Source of the DNA: Mycolicibacterium chubuense NBB4
Lineage (GTDB): Bacteria; Actinomycetota; Actinomycetes; Mycobacteriales; Mycobacteriaceae
Length of the DNA: 64,000 nt
Reading direction: 5' to 3'
NCBI RefSeq assembly: GCF_000266905.1
Contig: NC_018027.1
Coordinates: forward strand, 1,984,001-2,048,000
In this document: positions 17,100 through 25,821 of the stretch, piece by piece
Position numbering within the stretch: the stretch's first letter is position 1
Layout: the number at the start of each line of letters is the position of its first letter
Program-made: the position numbers and the translations under genes
Notes under the pieces: model-generated
Told to the model about the DNA's origin: nothing
Seen by the model: the letters and a program-made list of their open reading frames with translations, nothing else
Databases searched by the model: none

Positions 17100-18179
17100 G
17101 TGTCGAAGACCAGCGCCCTGCGCACCGTGGTGTGGTCGACGGGAGGGGTCGGCGCCATCGCGATCGACGCGGTGACCCGCCGGCCGGATCTGGAACTCGT
17201 CGGCGTCTGGGTGCACTCCGAGCACAAGGTCGGCCTCGACGCAGGCACTCTGGCGGGCTGTCAGGCCCTCGGCCTGACCGCGACCGACGACGCCGAAGCG
17301 CTGATCGCCCTCGAGCCGGATTGTGTGGTCTACGCGGCCAGCGGACCTGAACGCGACGCCGCGGCCGTGCCTGACTACGTGCGTCTGCTCGAAGCCGGGA
17401 TCAACGTTGTGTCGACGAGTTCGACTGCCCTGGTGTACCCGCCCGCCTACTACTCCGACGAGTCGCGAGGGCGGCTCGAGGCGGCGGCGAAGGCGGGAAG
17501 CGCCTCCTTCTACGTTTCCGGCATCTTCCCCGGCTTCGCCTCCGACCAACTCGCCCTGCTGCTGACCACCCAGTCGAAGAGGATCACCTGTCTGACGGTG
17601 ACCGAGATCGCGCTCAACGACCACTATCCCGTGGCCGACGTGATGATGGACGGCATGGGCTTCGGCAGGCCGCTGGACTTCGAACCGATGCTGAAGACGC
17701 CGGGATTCATCGAGATGGCATGGCGGGCGCCGATCCATCTGGTGGCCGACGGGCTGGGCGTCGAGGTGTCCGAGATCCGCGGATCGCTCGACCGACGGGT
17801 CACCGACACGGACATCGAGGTGGCGTTCGGGACGATCCCCGCGGGGACCTGCGCCGCGGTCCGCACCCGCGCCGCGGGAGTGGTGAACGGACGCGAGGCG
17901 ATCGTGCTCGAACACGTCATCCGGATGTCCCGCGATGTCGCTCCGGACTGGCCTGCCTCGCAATTCGATGCGACCTACCGCGTGGACATCGCAGGCGAGC
18001 CCGACATCCACTGCGCGATGACTCTCGGTGCCGCCGAGGGCCATGGTGCGGGGAGGGCCGCGATGGCGGCGACGGCGATGCGCGTGGTCAACGCGATCCC
18101 GTTCGTCGTCGACGCACCGCCCGGCCTGTTGAGCTCGCTCGACATACCGAACACTCTGCCCCGTCACGCGTTCGGCTGA
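17100..18179 (+). CDS. DapB-like / amine dehydrogenase family NAD(P)-binding protein
   Basis: 359 residues from GTG 17100 with a GGAGG site just before it. The N-terminal Rossmann fold shows VVWSTGGVGAIAIDAVTRRP and is followed by DapB-like strands (CVVYAASGPERDAAAVPDY, INVVSTSSTALVYPP). Relatives are annotated as dihydrodipicolinate-reductase-like or 2,4-diaminopentanoate-dehydrogenase-like proteins and occur in mycobacterial lipid and steroid loci. The actual substrate is unknown. Co-transcribed with the upstream monooxygenase. Confidence 0.75.
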   Translation: MSKTSALRTVVWSTGGVGAIAIDAVTRRPDLELVGVWVHSEHKVGLDAGTLAGCQALGLTATDDAEALIALEPDCVVYAASGPERDAAAVPDYVRLLEAGINVVSTSSTALVYPPAYYSDESRGRLEAAAKAGSASFYVSGIFPGFASDQLALLLTTQSKRITCLTVTEIALNDHYPVADVMMDGMGFGRPLDFEPMLKTPGFIEMAWRAPIHLVADGLGVEVSEIRGSLDRRVTDTDIEVAFGTIPAGTCAAVRTRAAGVVNGREAIVLEHVIRMSRDVAPDWPASQFDATYRVDIAGEPDIHCAMTLGAAEGHGAGRAAMAATAMRVVNAIPFVVDAPPGLLSSLDIPNTLPRHAFG

Positions 18180-18218
18180 CCCGGTGCGCAAGCGCCCGCG
18201 CGACGAAGCGTCGACGCC

Positions 18219-19487
18219 CTACCGCTGGATCACGCCACGCAGGCTCGTGTCACGGACGTGCAGTTGTGAGGCGCGCGTTCCCCGCTCGCGAAGGATGTTC
18301 TCCGGCACCCAGCCGATGCCGATCACCGATCGTGCGAGCATCTCTTTCGAGCGGCTGTCGATACGGATTTCACCCGACCGAATCGCTTCTGTGAGAAGCG
18401 ACTTGATCTGGCGGAGTCTCGCGGCGAACATCCATCCGGGATTCGGGGTGTCCGGGGGCGACTGCCGCATCCAGGCGAGCTGAATGCGGAACTCGTCACC
18501 GAACCGATCGAGGACGTTCGTGTTGACCCAACTCAGGGCGTCCAACTTCTCGATCACCGACGAGTCCGACCGCAGAACCTCCGTCCAGCCGGCCGCGATC
18601 TTCTCGCCGAACGACTGCATGATCGACACCAGCAGTTGGTCTTTCGAGCCGATCAGCCGATACACGGTGCCGGTGCCCAGACCGGTCGCGGCGGCGATGT
18701 CGCGGATGGTGGTGTTCTCGTACCCGCGCCGGCCGAATTCACTACGGGCGACGGCACGGACGCGCGCTGCCTTGTCGTCTGCCCGGGCGTCGTCGCGCCA
18801 CGTGCCGATCACCTGTTCGGCCGCCGTGAAAGCCGCCGAACTGTCGAGTTCAGCGTCGGTGGGCGCCCCAGTGGCCAGGCCTTCGAGCAGGATCCGGCAC
18901 ATGAGGATCGCGACCTTGTCGGTTGCGGCGTTGTGGCGCATGACGTCCAGGCCCACCTGCAGCATGGTCTGGCACACCCGGTCGGCGAGCAGCGGGAGAT
19001 CGACATCGGCGCGCAGGTATCCATCCCATCTCGCCGCCCGCAAGGTCTGCAGCATCGCATCCATCACCGCTGTCGGCCGGCGCTGTGTCAGCTCGGTGAG
19101 CTCCGGGTGCGTGCTCGCGCTCTCGTAGAACGAGAGCTGCAAGGCCGCACGGTGCGCGACGGCACACCGTGCGATGCCGACGCCGAGATCGGTGATCCTG
19201 TCGAAGGCCGACCTCGACCGTGTGTCGTCGAGTCGCTCCAGCGCCTGCTCGGCGATGCGGTCGAGGTCGGCGTGGTAGTCACGCAGCAGCTCGACCAGGA
19301 TCGCTTCTTTGGACTCGAAGTGGTGGTACAGGCTTCCGGGGAGAATGCCCGCGGCATCGGCGATCTCACCCAGCGAGGTGCGCAGGCCGGATGTGGCGAT
19401 CAACGAAGCCGCGGTCTGGAGGATCTCGGTGCGCCGCGAGCCGCCGTCGACGGCGCGGCCGGCACGCGCCACCTGCGGACGCCCCAC
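18219..19487 (-). CDS. Double-TetR regulator, Mce3R-like (copy 1)
   Basis: 422 residues, twice the usual TetR length. Two complete TetR_N helix-turn-helix domains are visible. The first is at about 19-65 (LGEIADAAGILPGSLYHHFE). The second is at about 241-288 (IRDIAAATGLGTGTVYRLIG), and each is followed by a ligand-domain-like helical region. This is the architecture of Mce3R of M. tuberculosis, repressor of mce3. A GTG start at 19487 follows GGAGGT. An operator copy at 19524-19540 suggests autoregulation. It is a close paralogue of the regulator at 21102-22442. Confidence 0.9.
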   Translation of the reverse strand: MGRPQVARAGRAVDGGSRRTEILQTAASLIATSGLRTSLGEIADAAGILPGSLYHHFESKEAILVELLRDYHADLDRIAEQALERLDDTRSRSAFDRITDLGVGIARCAVAHRAALQLSFYESASTHPELTELTQRRPTAVMDAMLQTLRAARWDGYLRADVDLPLLADRVCQTMLQVGLDVMRHNAATDKVAILMCRILLEGLATGAPTDAELDSSAAFTAAEQVIGTWRDDARADDKAARVRAVARSEFGRRGYENTTIRDIAAATGLGTGTVYRLIGSKDQLLVSIMQSFGEKIAAGWTEVLRSDSSVIEKLDALSWVNTNVLDRFGDEFRIQLAWMRQSPPDTPNPGWMFAARLRQIKSLLTEAIRSGEIRIDSRSKEMLARSVIGIGWVPENILRERGTRASQLHVRDTSLRGVIQR

Positions 19488-19523
19488 GACACCTCCAAGA
19501 TGACCGCTGGGTCGCGGCCACGG

Positions 19524-19540
19524 TGACCCAATGTTTGCTC
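19524..19540 (-). promoter_or_regulatory. Cluster operator site 3 (double-TetR copy 1)
   Basis: Minus-strand reading GAGCAAACATTGGGTCA, about 40 bp upstream of the regulator's GTG. It matches the seven-site consensus and fits autoregulation. Confidence 0.6.
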
Positions 19541-19620
19541 CACGCTATCAGACGACTGTCGTCTTCCGTCTCTGACGATCGCGGGAAACCGCCGGTCGAA
19601 GGCCTGCAGCTTCGACAAAC

Positions 19621-20901
19621 TCAGGTGGGGAGTCCCTTCGCCAGGTCGAGCACGGTCACGGTGTCGGTGCCCGTCTTCTTGAGGCGTTCCGAGGAGCGGA
19701 ATCCGAGATCGACGTCCGTCGCCTGGGCGCGCAACGCACCCACGGTCAACTGGTCCTTCGGCAGATGCCTGAACATGTCGAAGTCGTACAGCCGCAACGC
19801 ATTCTCGTGGGTGATCCTGTTCACGTCGGCATCGCTGACGCCGTCCAGGTACAGGGCCAGGGACTCCGGTGCCACCGGCCAGGTGGAATCCGAATGCGGG
19901 TAGTCGCATTCCCACGTCACCATGTCGAGGTTGAGCTTGTCGCGACTCTGCACCCCGAAGTCGTCGTCGATGAAGCACAGCGCGATGCGGTCGAGGAACA
20001 CTTCGCTCGGCAGCCTGTCCCCGAAATTCTGATGGGTCCAGGCTCGGTGCATCGTGTAGACGCGGTCGATCCGTTCGAGGAAGTAGGGCACCCAGCCGAT
20101 TCCGCCCTCCGACAGCGCGAACGTCAGGTCTGGGAACCTCCGAAGGGTCGGCGACCAGATGAGGTCCGCGGCCGCCTGCACGATGCTCATCGGTTGCAGC
20201 GTCATCATCGTGTCGACGGGCGCGTCGACGGAGGTGATGACGACGCTCGACGACGATCCGATGTGCAGGTTCACGATCGTGTTCGTGTCGCTGCACGCCT
20301 GCCAGAACGGATCCCAGTGGGGGTCGTGCAGCGACGGATAGTCGAGCTTCGTGGGATTCTCCGAGAACGTGACCGCGTGGCATCCCTTCTTGGCGGTGCG
20401 CACCACCTCGTCGGCCATCAACTGCGGATCCCAGATCGGCGGCAGCGACTGTGGGATCATCCTGCCGGGGTAGGTGCCACACCATTCGTCGATGTGCCAG
20501 TCGTTGTAGGCGCGAAGCACCGCCAGGCCCAGGTCCTTGTCCCGGGCCCGGGCGAAGTACTGACCGCAGAACTGCGGATACGAGGGGAAGTTCAGCGACG
20601 CGGCAACGCCGTTGGCGTTCATGTCGCGGATTCGTTCGTGAATGTTGTAGCAGCCCTCGCGGATCTCGCTCAGCTTCGTCGGTTCGGCGCCGTACTCGTC
20701 GGGCGGCCGGCCGGCGACGGCGTTGAGACCGACGTTGGTGGCCTCCTGCCCCTCGAAGACCCACGCGTCGGTACCGTCGGCACGCTGAATCAGTTTGGGC
20801 ACATCGTCTTTGTATCGGTCGGGTATGTGTCCCTCGAACATGTCGGGTGGCTCCACCAGATGGTCGTCCACCGAGACGAGTACGAAGTCGTTCATGTCCA
20901 T
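19621..20901 (-). CDS. Amidohydrolase family (amidohydrolase 2) metal-dependent hydrolase
   Basis: 426 residues from ATG 20901 with GAGGAG upstream. TIM-barrel hydrolase of the ACMSD/amidohydrolase_2 type: an early VSVDDHLVEPPDMFEGH (D-x-H-like metal motif and EP), HIGSSSS in the middle, a conserved LSEGGIGWVPYFLERID, and CDYPHSDSTWP near the end, which supplies a metal-site Asp. Such enzymes hydrolyse C-C or C-N bonds or decarboxylate; many lie in aromatic or lipid catabolic clusters. It has its own operator at 21026-21041. Confidence 0.88.
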   Translation of the reverse strand: MDMNDFVLVSVDDHLVEPPDMFEGHIPDRYKDDVPKLIQRADGTDAWVFEGQEATNVGLNAVAGRPPDEYGAEPTKLSEIREGCYNIHERIRDMNANGVAASLNFPSYPQFCGQYFARARDKDLGLAVLRAYNDWHIDEWCGTYPGRMIPQSLPPIWDPQLMADEVVRTAKKGCHAVTFSENPTKLDYPSLHDPHWDPFWQACSDTNTIVNLHIGSSSSVVITSVDAPVDTMMTLQPMSIVQAAADLIWSPTLRRFPDLTFALSEGGIGWVPYFLERIDRVYTMHRAWTHQNFGDRLPSEVFLDRIALCFIDDDFGVQSRDKLNLDMVTWECDYPHSDSTWPVAPESLALYLDGVSDADVNRITHENALRLYDFDMFRHLPKDQLTVGALRAQATDVDLGFRSSERLKKTGTDTVTVLDLAKGLPT

Positions 20902-21025
20902 CGTGCGCTCCTCGCGGGTCGCGTGATTTCCCTCTACAGGGCGGATATCGGATCCACGGCGAAGAGAAGTCGCCGCGGCGGCGCCGGTGTTCTCGGGCGA
21001 CCGTCCCTCTGCCGACGATAGTGCG

Positions 21026-21041
21026 GACCGAATATTTGGTC
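21026..21041 (-). promoter_or_regulatory. Cluster operator site 4 (amidohydrolase promoter)
   Basis: GACCGAATATTTGGTC, the most symmetric of the seven sites: the half GACC-AAT pairs with ATT-GGTC with one mismatch pair. It lies about 125 bp upstream of the amidohydrolase start. Confidence 0.65.
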
Positions 21042-21101
21042 AATACGCGTGCGTCGATGCAGCCGCGGTGGATGCGGTGGCCCGGGGTGGTCGGGACGCG
21101 G

Positions 21102-22442
21102 TCACGAACGACGGACTGCGATGCCTCGTAACACGGTGTCGCGCGCGAGGATCAACGCGTTGCGCGTACCGATCTCGGCGAGGATGTTCTCGGGAATCCA
21201 TTGTTCGCCGATGATGCAGCGGGTCAGCATGTCGGCGTCCGCGCTGTCGATGTGTATCTCGCCGGCGCGAATGCCCTCGGACAGCAGGGCCTTCATCTGG
21301 CGGATGCGGGTGGTGAACGACCAGGCGGGATTCGCCGAGTCCGGCGGTGATTGGCGCAGCCACGCGAGTTGGATCCGGAACTCGTCGGGAAACTGGTCGA
21401 GCGCATTGATGTTCAGCCAGCTGAGGGCATCGAGCTTCTCGACGGTCGTGGACTTCGACCGGACGATGTCCGCCCAGGCACCGCCCACCTTGCGACCGAA
21501 CTCCAGCATTATCGACATCAGCAGCTCGTCCTTGGAGCCGATGATCCGGTAGACGGTCCCGGTGCCCAGACCCGCCGCGGACGCGATGTCGCGGATCGTC
21601 GTCATCTCATAACCGCGACGGCCGAACTCCGTGCGGGCCACGGCGCGCACGTGCGCAGCCTTGAGGTCGGTGTCGCCTTCGGTGTCGACCCAGCTCTCGA
21701 TGATGTTGTCCGCGAGCACGAACGCATCCGATCGATCCAGGTCCGCGTCGGAGGGCGGCTCGGCGGCCAGGCCTTCCAACGCGATCCGGCATTTCAGCGT
21801 CGCGAGCTGATCGGTCGGTGCATTGTGCCGGATGACGTCGAGACCGACATGCAGCATGCTCTGGCACAGCCGGTCGGCCAGGGTGGGCAGGTCGACGTCG
21901 GCGCGGATGTCACCACTCCAGCGGCCGGCCCGCAGGGTCTGCAGCATCGCCGCCTGGATCTTCGTCGGCTGGCGGGCGGTCAGCTCGATGAGCTCGGGAT
22001 CGCTGCTCGGTCCTTCGTAGAAGGACATCTGCAGCGCGGCGCGATGCTCGACCGCACAGCGGGCGATCGCACATCCCAGAGCGGTGATCCGTTCGGACAC
22101 CGTTCCCGGCTCGGCCTCGTCGAGTTGTTCGAGCGCGACGTCGCCGATGCGGTCCAGGTCGGCGTGGTAGAGCCTGATCAGCTCGACGAGTATGGCTTCC
22201 TTGGACTCGAAGTGGTGGTACAGGCTGCCGGGAAGGATGCCCGCCGCGTCCGCGATCTGCTGGAGTGAGCTGCGCAGGCCTGTCGTGGCGATGACGGTGT
22301 TCGCCGTCTTGAGGATCTCGGTGCGCCGCGTCGCATCGGTCGACGATGTCTCCGAGACGGCGGAGAGTTTCGCCGAGCCGCGTGTCGACCCGGCGCGACG
22401 GCCGCGTGTGGAGTGACGCCCGGCGGCGTCGGCGCCCGCCAT
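21102..22442 (-). CDS. Double-TetR regulator, Mce3R-like (copy 2)
   Basis: 446 residues. It has the same two-domain TetR layout as the 18219-19487 gene: first helix-turn-helix at about 40-86 (LQQIADAAGILPGSLYHHFE), second near 263-310 (IRDIASAAGLGTGTVYRIIG). Both copies share long blocks, including EFRIQLAW and RQSPPD near the C-terminus, so they arose by duplication. It has an extra Arg/Ser-rich N-terminus of about 20 residues. It lies 43 bp after the SDR of the dehydrogenase operon and has no operator of its own, so it is probably read from 25.8 kb. Confidence 0.9.
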   Translation of the reverse strand: MAGADAAGRHSTRGRRAGSTRGSAKLSAVSETSSTDATRRTEILKTANTVIATTGLRSSLQQIADAAGILPGSLYHHFESKEAILVELIRLYHADLDRIGDVALEQLDEAEPGTVSERITALGCAIARCAVEHRAALQMSFYEGPSSDPELIELTARQPTKIQAAMLQTLRAGRWSGDIRADVDLPTLADRLCQSMLHVGLDVIRHNAPTDQLATLKCRIALEGLAAEPPSDADLDRSDAFVLADNIIESWVDTEGDTDLKAAHVRAVARTEFGRRGYEMTTIRDIASAAGLGTGTVYRIIGSKDELLMSIMLEFGRKVGGAWADIVRSKSTTVEKLDALSWLNINALDQFPDEFRIQLAWLRQSPPDSANPAWSFTTRIRQMKALLSEGIRAGEIHIDSADADMLTRCIIGEQWIPENILAEIGTRNALILARDTVLRGIAVRRS

Positions 22443-22485
22443 CGCTAGCGTCCGCTGCCCGAAGATTGCTGCACGGTGCTCGATC

Positions 22486-23466
22486 CTACCGATCGCGTGC
22501 CGTGGCCTCGGGGAACGCGACGTCGGCGCCGTCGGGCATCGCGCTGATCCCGCGCCGGTCGCACACCTGCAGCACTTCGTCGACGATCGACTCCGGCACG
22601 ATGAACGACTCGGTGGACGAGATGTCCTCCAGCTGCGTCTCGATGTCCTCGGCCGCGGGATCGGTGTCCGGGTCCGCCAGCCAGCCGTCGCCGAGTGCGA
22701 CGAAGACCCGTGCGTAACGTCCCGCGCACGCCGAGTAGCTGCGGTGGGTGATCGTGCAGTTGCGGCTGGCGAGGAAGGTCACCAGAGGGACGACGAGCTC
22801 GGGCCGGATCGCCCGCATGAACCCGGACTCGGTGAGGAACTTCTCGTCGCCGACCGTCTCGGTGACCATCCGCGAGAAGCCGGTCGGCAGGACGGTATTG
22901 GAGGTGATGCCGTGGGCGGCGCCCTCGATGGCGATCACGTTCGACAGCCCGACGAGTCCGGTCTTGCCCGCCGCGTAGTGGGCTTCCATCGGTTGCCCGA
23001 AGTTGCCGGCGGACGAGGAGATGAACACGAACCGGCCGTACCGCTGTTCCATCATCACCGTGTACGCGGCCTGGCTCAGGTAGAAGCCGCCGTCGAGATG
23101 GACCCGCAGCATGCGTCGCCAGTCGTCGGCCGAGAGGTGTTCGAAGGGAATGCTGTTGAAGATGCCCGCGTTGCTGACCACGGCGTCGAGACGCCCGAAA
23201 TGCTCGACTGCGGTGTCGATGATCGCCCGTCCGCCCTCGGGGCTGTCCACGGAGTCGTGGGATGCGACGGCCCGGCCGCCGGCCTTCGCGATCTCCTCGA
23301 CCACCTGGTCGGCGACGGCGGAGTCCGACCCGTCACCGTGCATCGTGCCGCCGAGGTCGTTGACCACGACCGATGCCCCCCGGCGTGCCAGGTCGAGCGC
23401 ATAGAGCCGGCCCAGTCCGCGCCCTGCGCCCGTGACCACGGCGACCTGCCCGGTGAAATCGATCAT
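22486..23466 (-). CDS. SDR dehydrogenase, multifunctional-enzyme type 2-like
   Basis: 326 residues. Classical SDR motifs: TGAGRGLG (nucleotide binding, residues 12-19), NAG, a catalytic Ser in FVFISSSAGNFGQ, and YAAGK (Tyr and Lys). The sequence VVVNDLGGTMHGDGSDSAVA resembles the 3-hydroxyacyl-CoA dehydrogenase part of peroxisomal-type multifunctional enzymes, and about 70 extra C-terminal residues extend the fold. Likely oxidises a hydroxyacyl-CoA made downstream of the two acyl-CoA dehydrogenases. Its start overlaps the preceding acyl-CoA dehydrogenase stop by 4 bp. Confidence 0.88.
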   Translation of the reverse strand: MIDFTGQVAVVTGAGRGLGRLYALDLARRGASVVVNDLGGTMHGDGSDSAVADQVVEEIAKAGGRAVASHDSVDSPEGGRAIIDTAVEHFGRLDAVVSNAGIFNSIPFEHLSADDWRRMLRVHLDGGFYLSQAAYTVMMEQRYGRFVFISSSAGNFGQPMEAHYAAGKTGLVGLSNVIAIEGAAHGITSNTVLPTGFSRMVTETVGDEKFLTESGFMRAIRPELVVPLVTFLASRNCTITHRSYSACAGRYARVFVALGDGWLADPDTDPAAEDIETQLEDISSTESFIVPESIVDEVLQVCDRRGISAMPDGADVAFPEATARDR

Positions 23467-24569
23467 GCCCTACCCCTTGCCAGTTCGCGTCCCACCTGCT
23501 CGAGGTAGCCGCCCGGGCTGCCCAGGAACCTGCTGAAGCTCAGCAGGCGTTTGAGGTACAGGTGGGTGTCGTGTTCCCACGTGAACCCGATTCCGCCGCA
23601 GACCTGGATCGCCAGGTCGCCGACGGCGGCCAGCTGTCCCGCGAATGCCTTGACCCGCAGTGCGGCGCGGCGCCGTTCCCCGGGGCCGGCATGGTCCGCC
23701 GCCCAGAGCGCGTACATCAGTCCGCTGCGTGCCAGCTCCACGGTCTCGTGCATGTCGACACACAGATGCGCCACCGCTTGGAAACTGCCGATCGCAGCGC
23801 CGAACTGGCGACGCACCTTGGCGTGCTCGACGGTCATCTGCAGGACCTGCCGGGCCGCACCGAGTGCGTCGGCGGCCCGCGCGATGATGATGTCGTCGAC
23901 AAGGGCCTCCGCCGCGGAGTTCACGCTGTCGGACTCGGCGACGACGTGGGCGGCCGCACGGGTGAAGACGACCCGGAAGTTCTTGCGGGTCGGATCGACA
24001 TCCGGGATCGCCTCGACGTCGACGCCGGGCGAGTTCAGTTCCACTGCAAACAGTTTCGCGTGTGGTCCGAATCCGGCCACCAGCAGGACGTGGGCGGCGG
24101 CCGCGTCGGGAACAGGGGCGATCTCGCCACGAAGGATCGCACCATCGGCATGGAGGTCCGCGGCGAGCGCCGCATCGCCTGGTGGCGCAACCGCGACCGT
24201 GGCGATCACGGAGCCGTCGGCGACGGCGGCGAAGAGCTCGCACGTACGCGTGCCGTCGGCGCCGAAGTGGGCCAGTGCCCGCGGCGCGGCCACCGCACTG
24301 GACAACCAGGGTCCCGGATGCAGGGCCGCCCCCAGCTCCTCGCTCACGATCCCGGCCTCGGTCATCGACATGCCGTCGCCGCCGCGATCGGCGGGAACCA
24401 GGAGCGACGTCGTGCCGAGGTCGACCAGACCCCGCCACACAGCGTCGGTGGTGCCGGTCGGATCGTCGAGCATCGCCCGGACGTGGCCCGAGACGCTCGC
24501 CTTCTCGGACAGGTAGCGGCGCACCGTATCGCGCAGTGCCACCTGCTCGTCGGTGTATTCGAGGTTCAT
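23463..24569 (-). CDS. Acyl-CoA dehydrogenase, second subunit-like
   Basis: 368 residues from ATG 24569, overlapping the partner gene by 4 bp. Acyl-CoA dehydrogenase fold: N-terminal helices (YTDEQVALRDTVRRYLSEKA), middle beta domain, and C-terminal QVCGGIGFTWEHDTHLYLKR typical of one of the two subunit types in mycobacterial heteromeric dehydrogenases. Adjacent FadE pairs in steroid loci form alpha2beta2 flavoenzymes. This pair probably does likewise on a CoA ester; the pairing is inferred from overlap and subunit type. Confidence 0.9.
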   Translation of the reverse strand: MNLEYTDEQVALRDTVRRYLSEKASVSGHVRAMLDDPTGTTDAVWRGLVDLGTTSLLVPADRGGDGMSMTEAGIVSEELGAALHPGPWLSSAVAAPRALAHFGADGTRTCELFAAVADGSVIATVAVAPPGDAALAADLHADGAILRGEIAPVPDAAAAHVLLVAGFGPHAKLFAVELNSPGVDVEAIPDVDPTRKNFRVVFTRAAAHVVAESDSVNSAAEALVDDIIIARAADALGAARQVLQMTVEHAKVRRQFGAAIGSFQAVAHLCVDMHETVELARSGLMYALWAADHAGPGERRRAALRVKAFAGQLAAVGDLAIQVCGGIGFTWEHDTHLYLKRLLSFSRFLGSPGGYLEQVGRELARGRA

Positions 24570-25723
24570 GAGCGGGGCAGTCCCAACACGCGTTGCGCGG
24601 TGATGTTCTTGTTGATCTGAGTGGTGCCCCCGGCGATGGTCAACGCGCGCGACGTCAGCCGGAACTGGTCCCACCGTCCGTCGGCCGCGTTCGGTTCGAG
24701 GGTGTCGAACGCCAGCGCGGCCATGTCCTGGCCGATCTCACCCCAGACGGATTTGGCCAGACTCGCGGTGGCGAAGCCGTCGCCTCCGTGCATGCCCGCT
24801 GAGACCGAGCGCTGGCACAGCACTTCCAAGTTCTTGATGCGGACGTCGAGTTCACCGAGACGGCGCAGCGTCGCGGGATCGTCGAGCAGCGATCTGCCGT
24901 GCTGGTCGCGGTGACCGAGGTCGGCGACGAGGTCGTGCAGACGCACCTGCATCTCCGCGTAGAGGCGTGCCGCCGCTGCGCGCTCGAAACTCAGCGTGGT
25001 CGTGGCGACCTGCCACCCCTTGTTCAGCGGCCCGAGCAGCGCCTCGGCAGGGACCCGGACGTCGTTGAAGAAGACTTCGGCGAAGTCGCTGTCGCCGTTG
25101 AGCGTGATCAGCGGTCGGGCCTCGACACCCGGGGATGACATGTCCACGATCAGACACGAGATCCCCTTGTGCTTCGGTGCTTCCCGATCGGTGCGCACGT
25201 AGAGCTGACACCAATTCGCCCGGTGTCCGAGTGAGGTCCAGATCTTCTGGCCCGTCACGACGAAATCGTCGCCGTCGCGGACGGCTGCGGTGCGCAGCGA
25301 CGCGAGATCCGATCCGGCTTCCGGTTCCGACATGCCCTGGCACCAGATGTCGTCGGCCCTCAGCATGCGGGGGAGCAGCGCGCGCTTCTGCGCTTCGGTG
25401 CCGTACTGCATGATCGCCGGCGCGATGTTGTTGATCCCGATGGTGTTGAGGGGCAGCGGAACTCGCGCGCGGGTGATCTCCTCGGCGTAAACCAGCTGTT
25501 CGATCGGCGATGCGCCACGGCCGCCGTACTCGCTGGGCCAGGACACCGCGGCCCAGCCGGCGTCGGCGACCGTGGCGTTCCATGCTCGTAAGGTCTCGAA
25601 CGCGGCATCGTCGGCGCCGCGCCGGTCGTTGCTGTCGATTACGGCTCGGGTCAGGTGCGCTGACAGCCATGCGCGCAGTTCTGTGCGGAACTGCTCCGCC
25701 TCTTCCGGGTACGAGAAATCCAC
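24566..25723 (-). CDS. Acyl-CoA dehydrogenase, first subunit-like
   Basis: 385 residues. FAD-linked acyl-CoA dehydrogenase with QGMSEPEAGSDLASLRT and FVVTGQKIWTSLGHRANWCQ (flavin and substrate site) and the C-terminal TIAGGTTQINKNITAQRVLG. First gene of the leftward operon with the 23463-24569 subunit, the SDR and the second double-TetR regulator. Cluster operator site 5 lies about 55-72 bp upstream. Converts an acyl-CoA to the enoyl-CoA; substrate unknown. Confidence 0.93.
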   Translation of the reverse strand: MDFSYPEEAEQFRTELRAWLSAHLTRAVIDSNDRRGADDAAFETLRAWNATVADAGWAAVSWPSEYGGRGASPIEQLVYAEEITRARVPLPLNTIGINNIAPAIMQYGTEAQKRALLPRMLRADDIWCQGMSEPEAGSDLASLRTAAVRDGDDFVVTGQKIWTSLGHRANWCQLYVRTDREAPKHKGISCLIVDMSSPGVEARPLITLNGDSDFAEVFFNDVRVPAEALLGPLNKGWQVATTTLSFERAAAARLYAEMQVRLHDLVADLGHRDQHGRSLLDDPATLRRLGELDVRIKNLEVLCQRSVSAGMHGGDGFATASLAKSVWGEIGQDMAALAFDTLEPNAADGRWDQFRLTSRALTIAGGTTQINKNITAQRVLGLPRS

Positions 25724-25778
25724 GTCTCTTCGGCGACCTCTTGGTTGATTGACTCCAGTCGGCCGGAACTCTACGGTG

Positions 25779-25795
25779 GAACAGATATTTGGTCA
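25779..25795. promoter_or_regulatory. Cluster operator site 5 (divergent dehydrogenase / VWA promoter)
   Basis: GAACAGATATTTGGTCA in the 98-bp gap between two divergent genes, so one site could control both. It shares 14 consecutive bases (GGAACAGATATTTG) with the reverse of site 6. Confidence 0.65.
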
Positions 25796-25821
25796 ATGGC
25801 GATCAACGGGTAGGGAGCCGA

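Noticed and set aside
15966..18191. Open minus-strand frame of about 740 codons opposite the luciferase-like monooxygenase and Rossmann dehydrogenase.
   Set aside because: It is complementary to two well-supported genes, is rich in Arg, Gly and His as expected of GC-rich antisense frames, and shows no domain.
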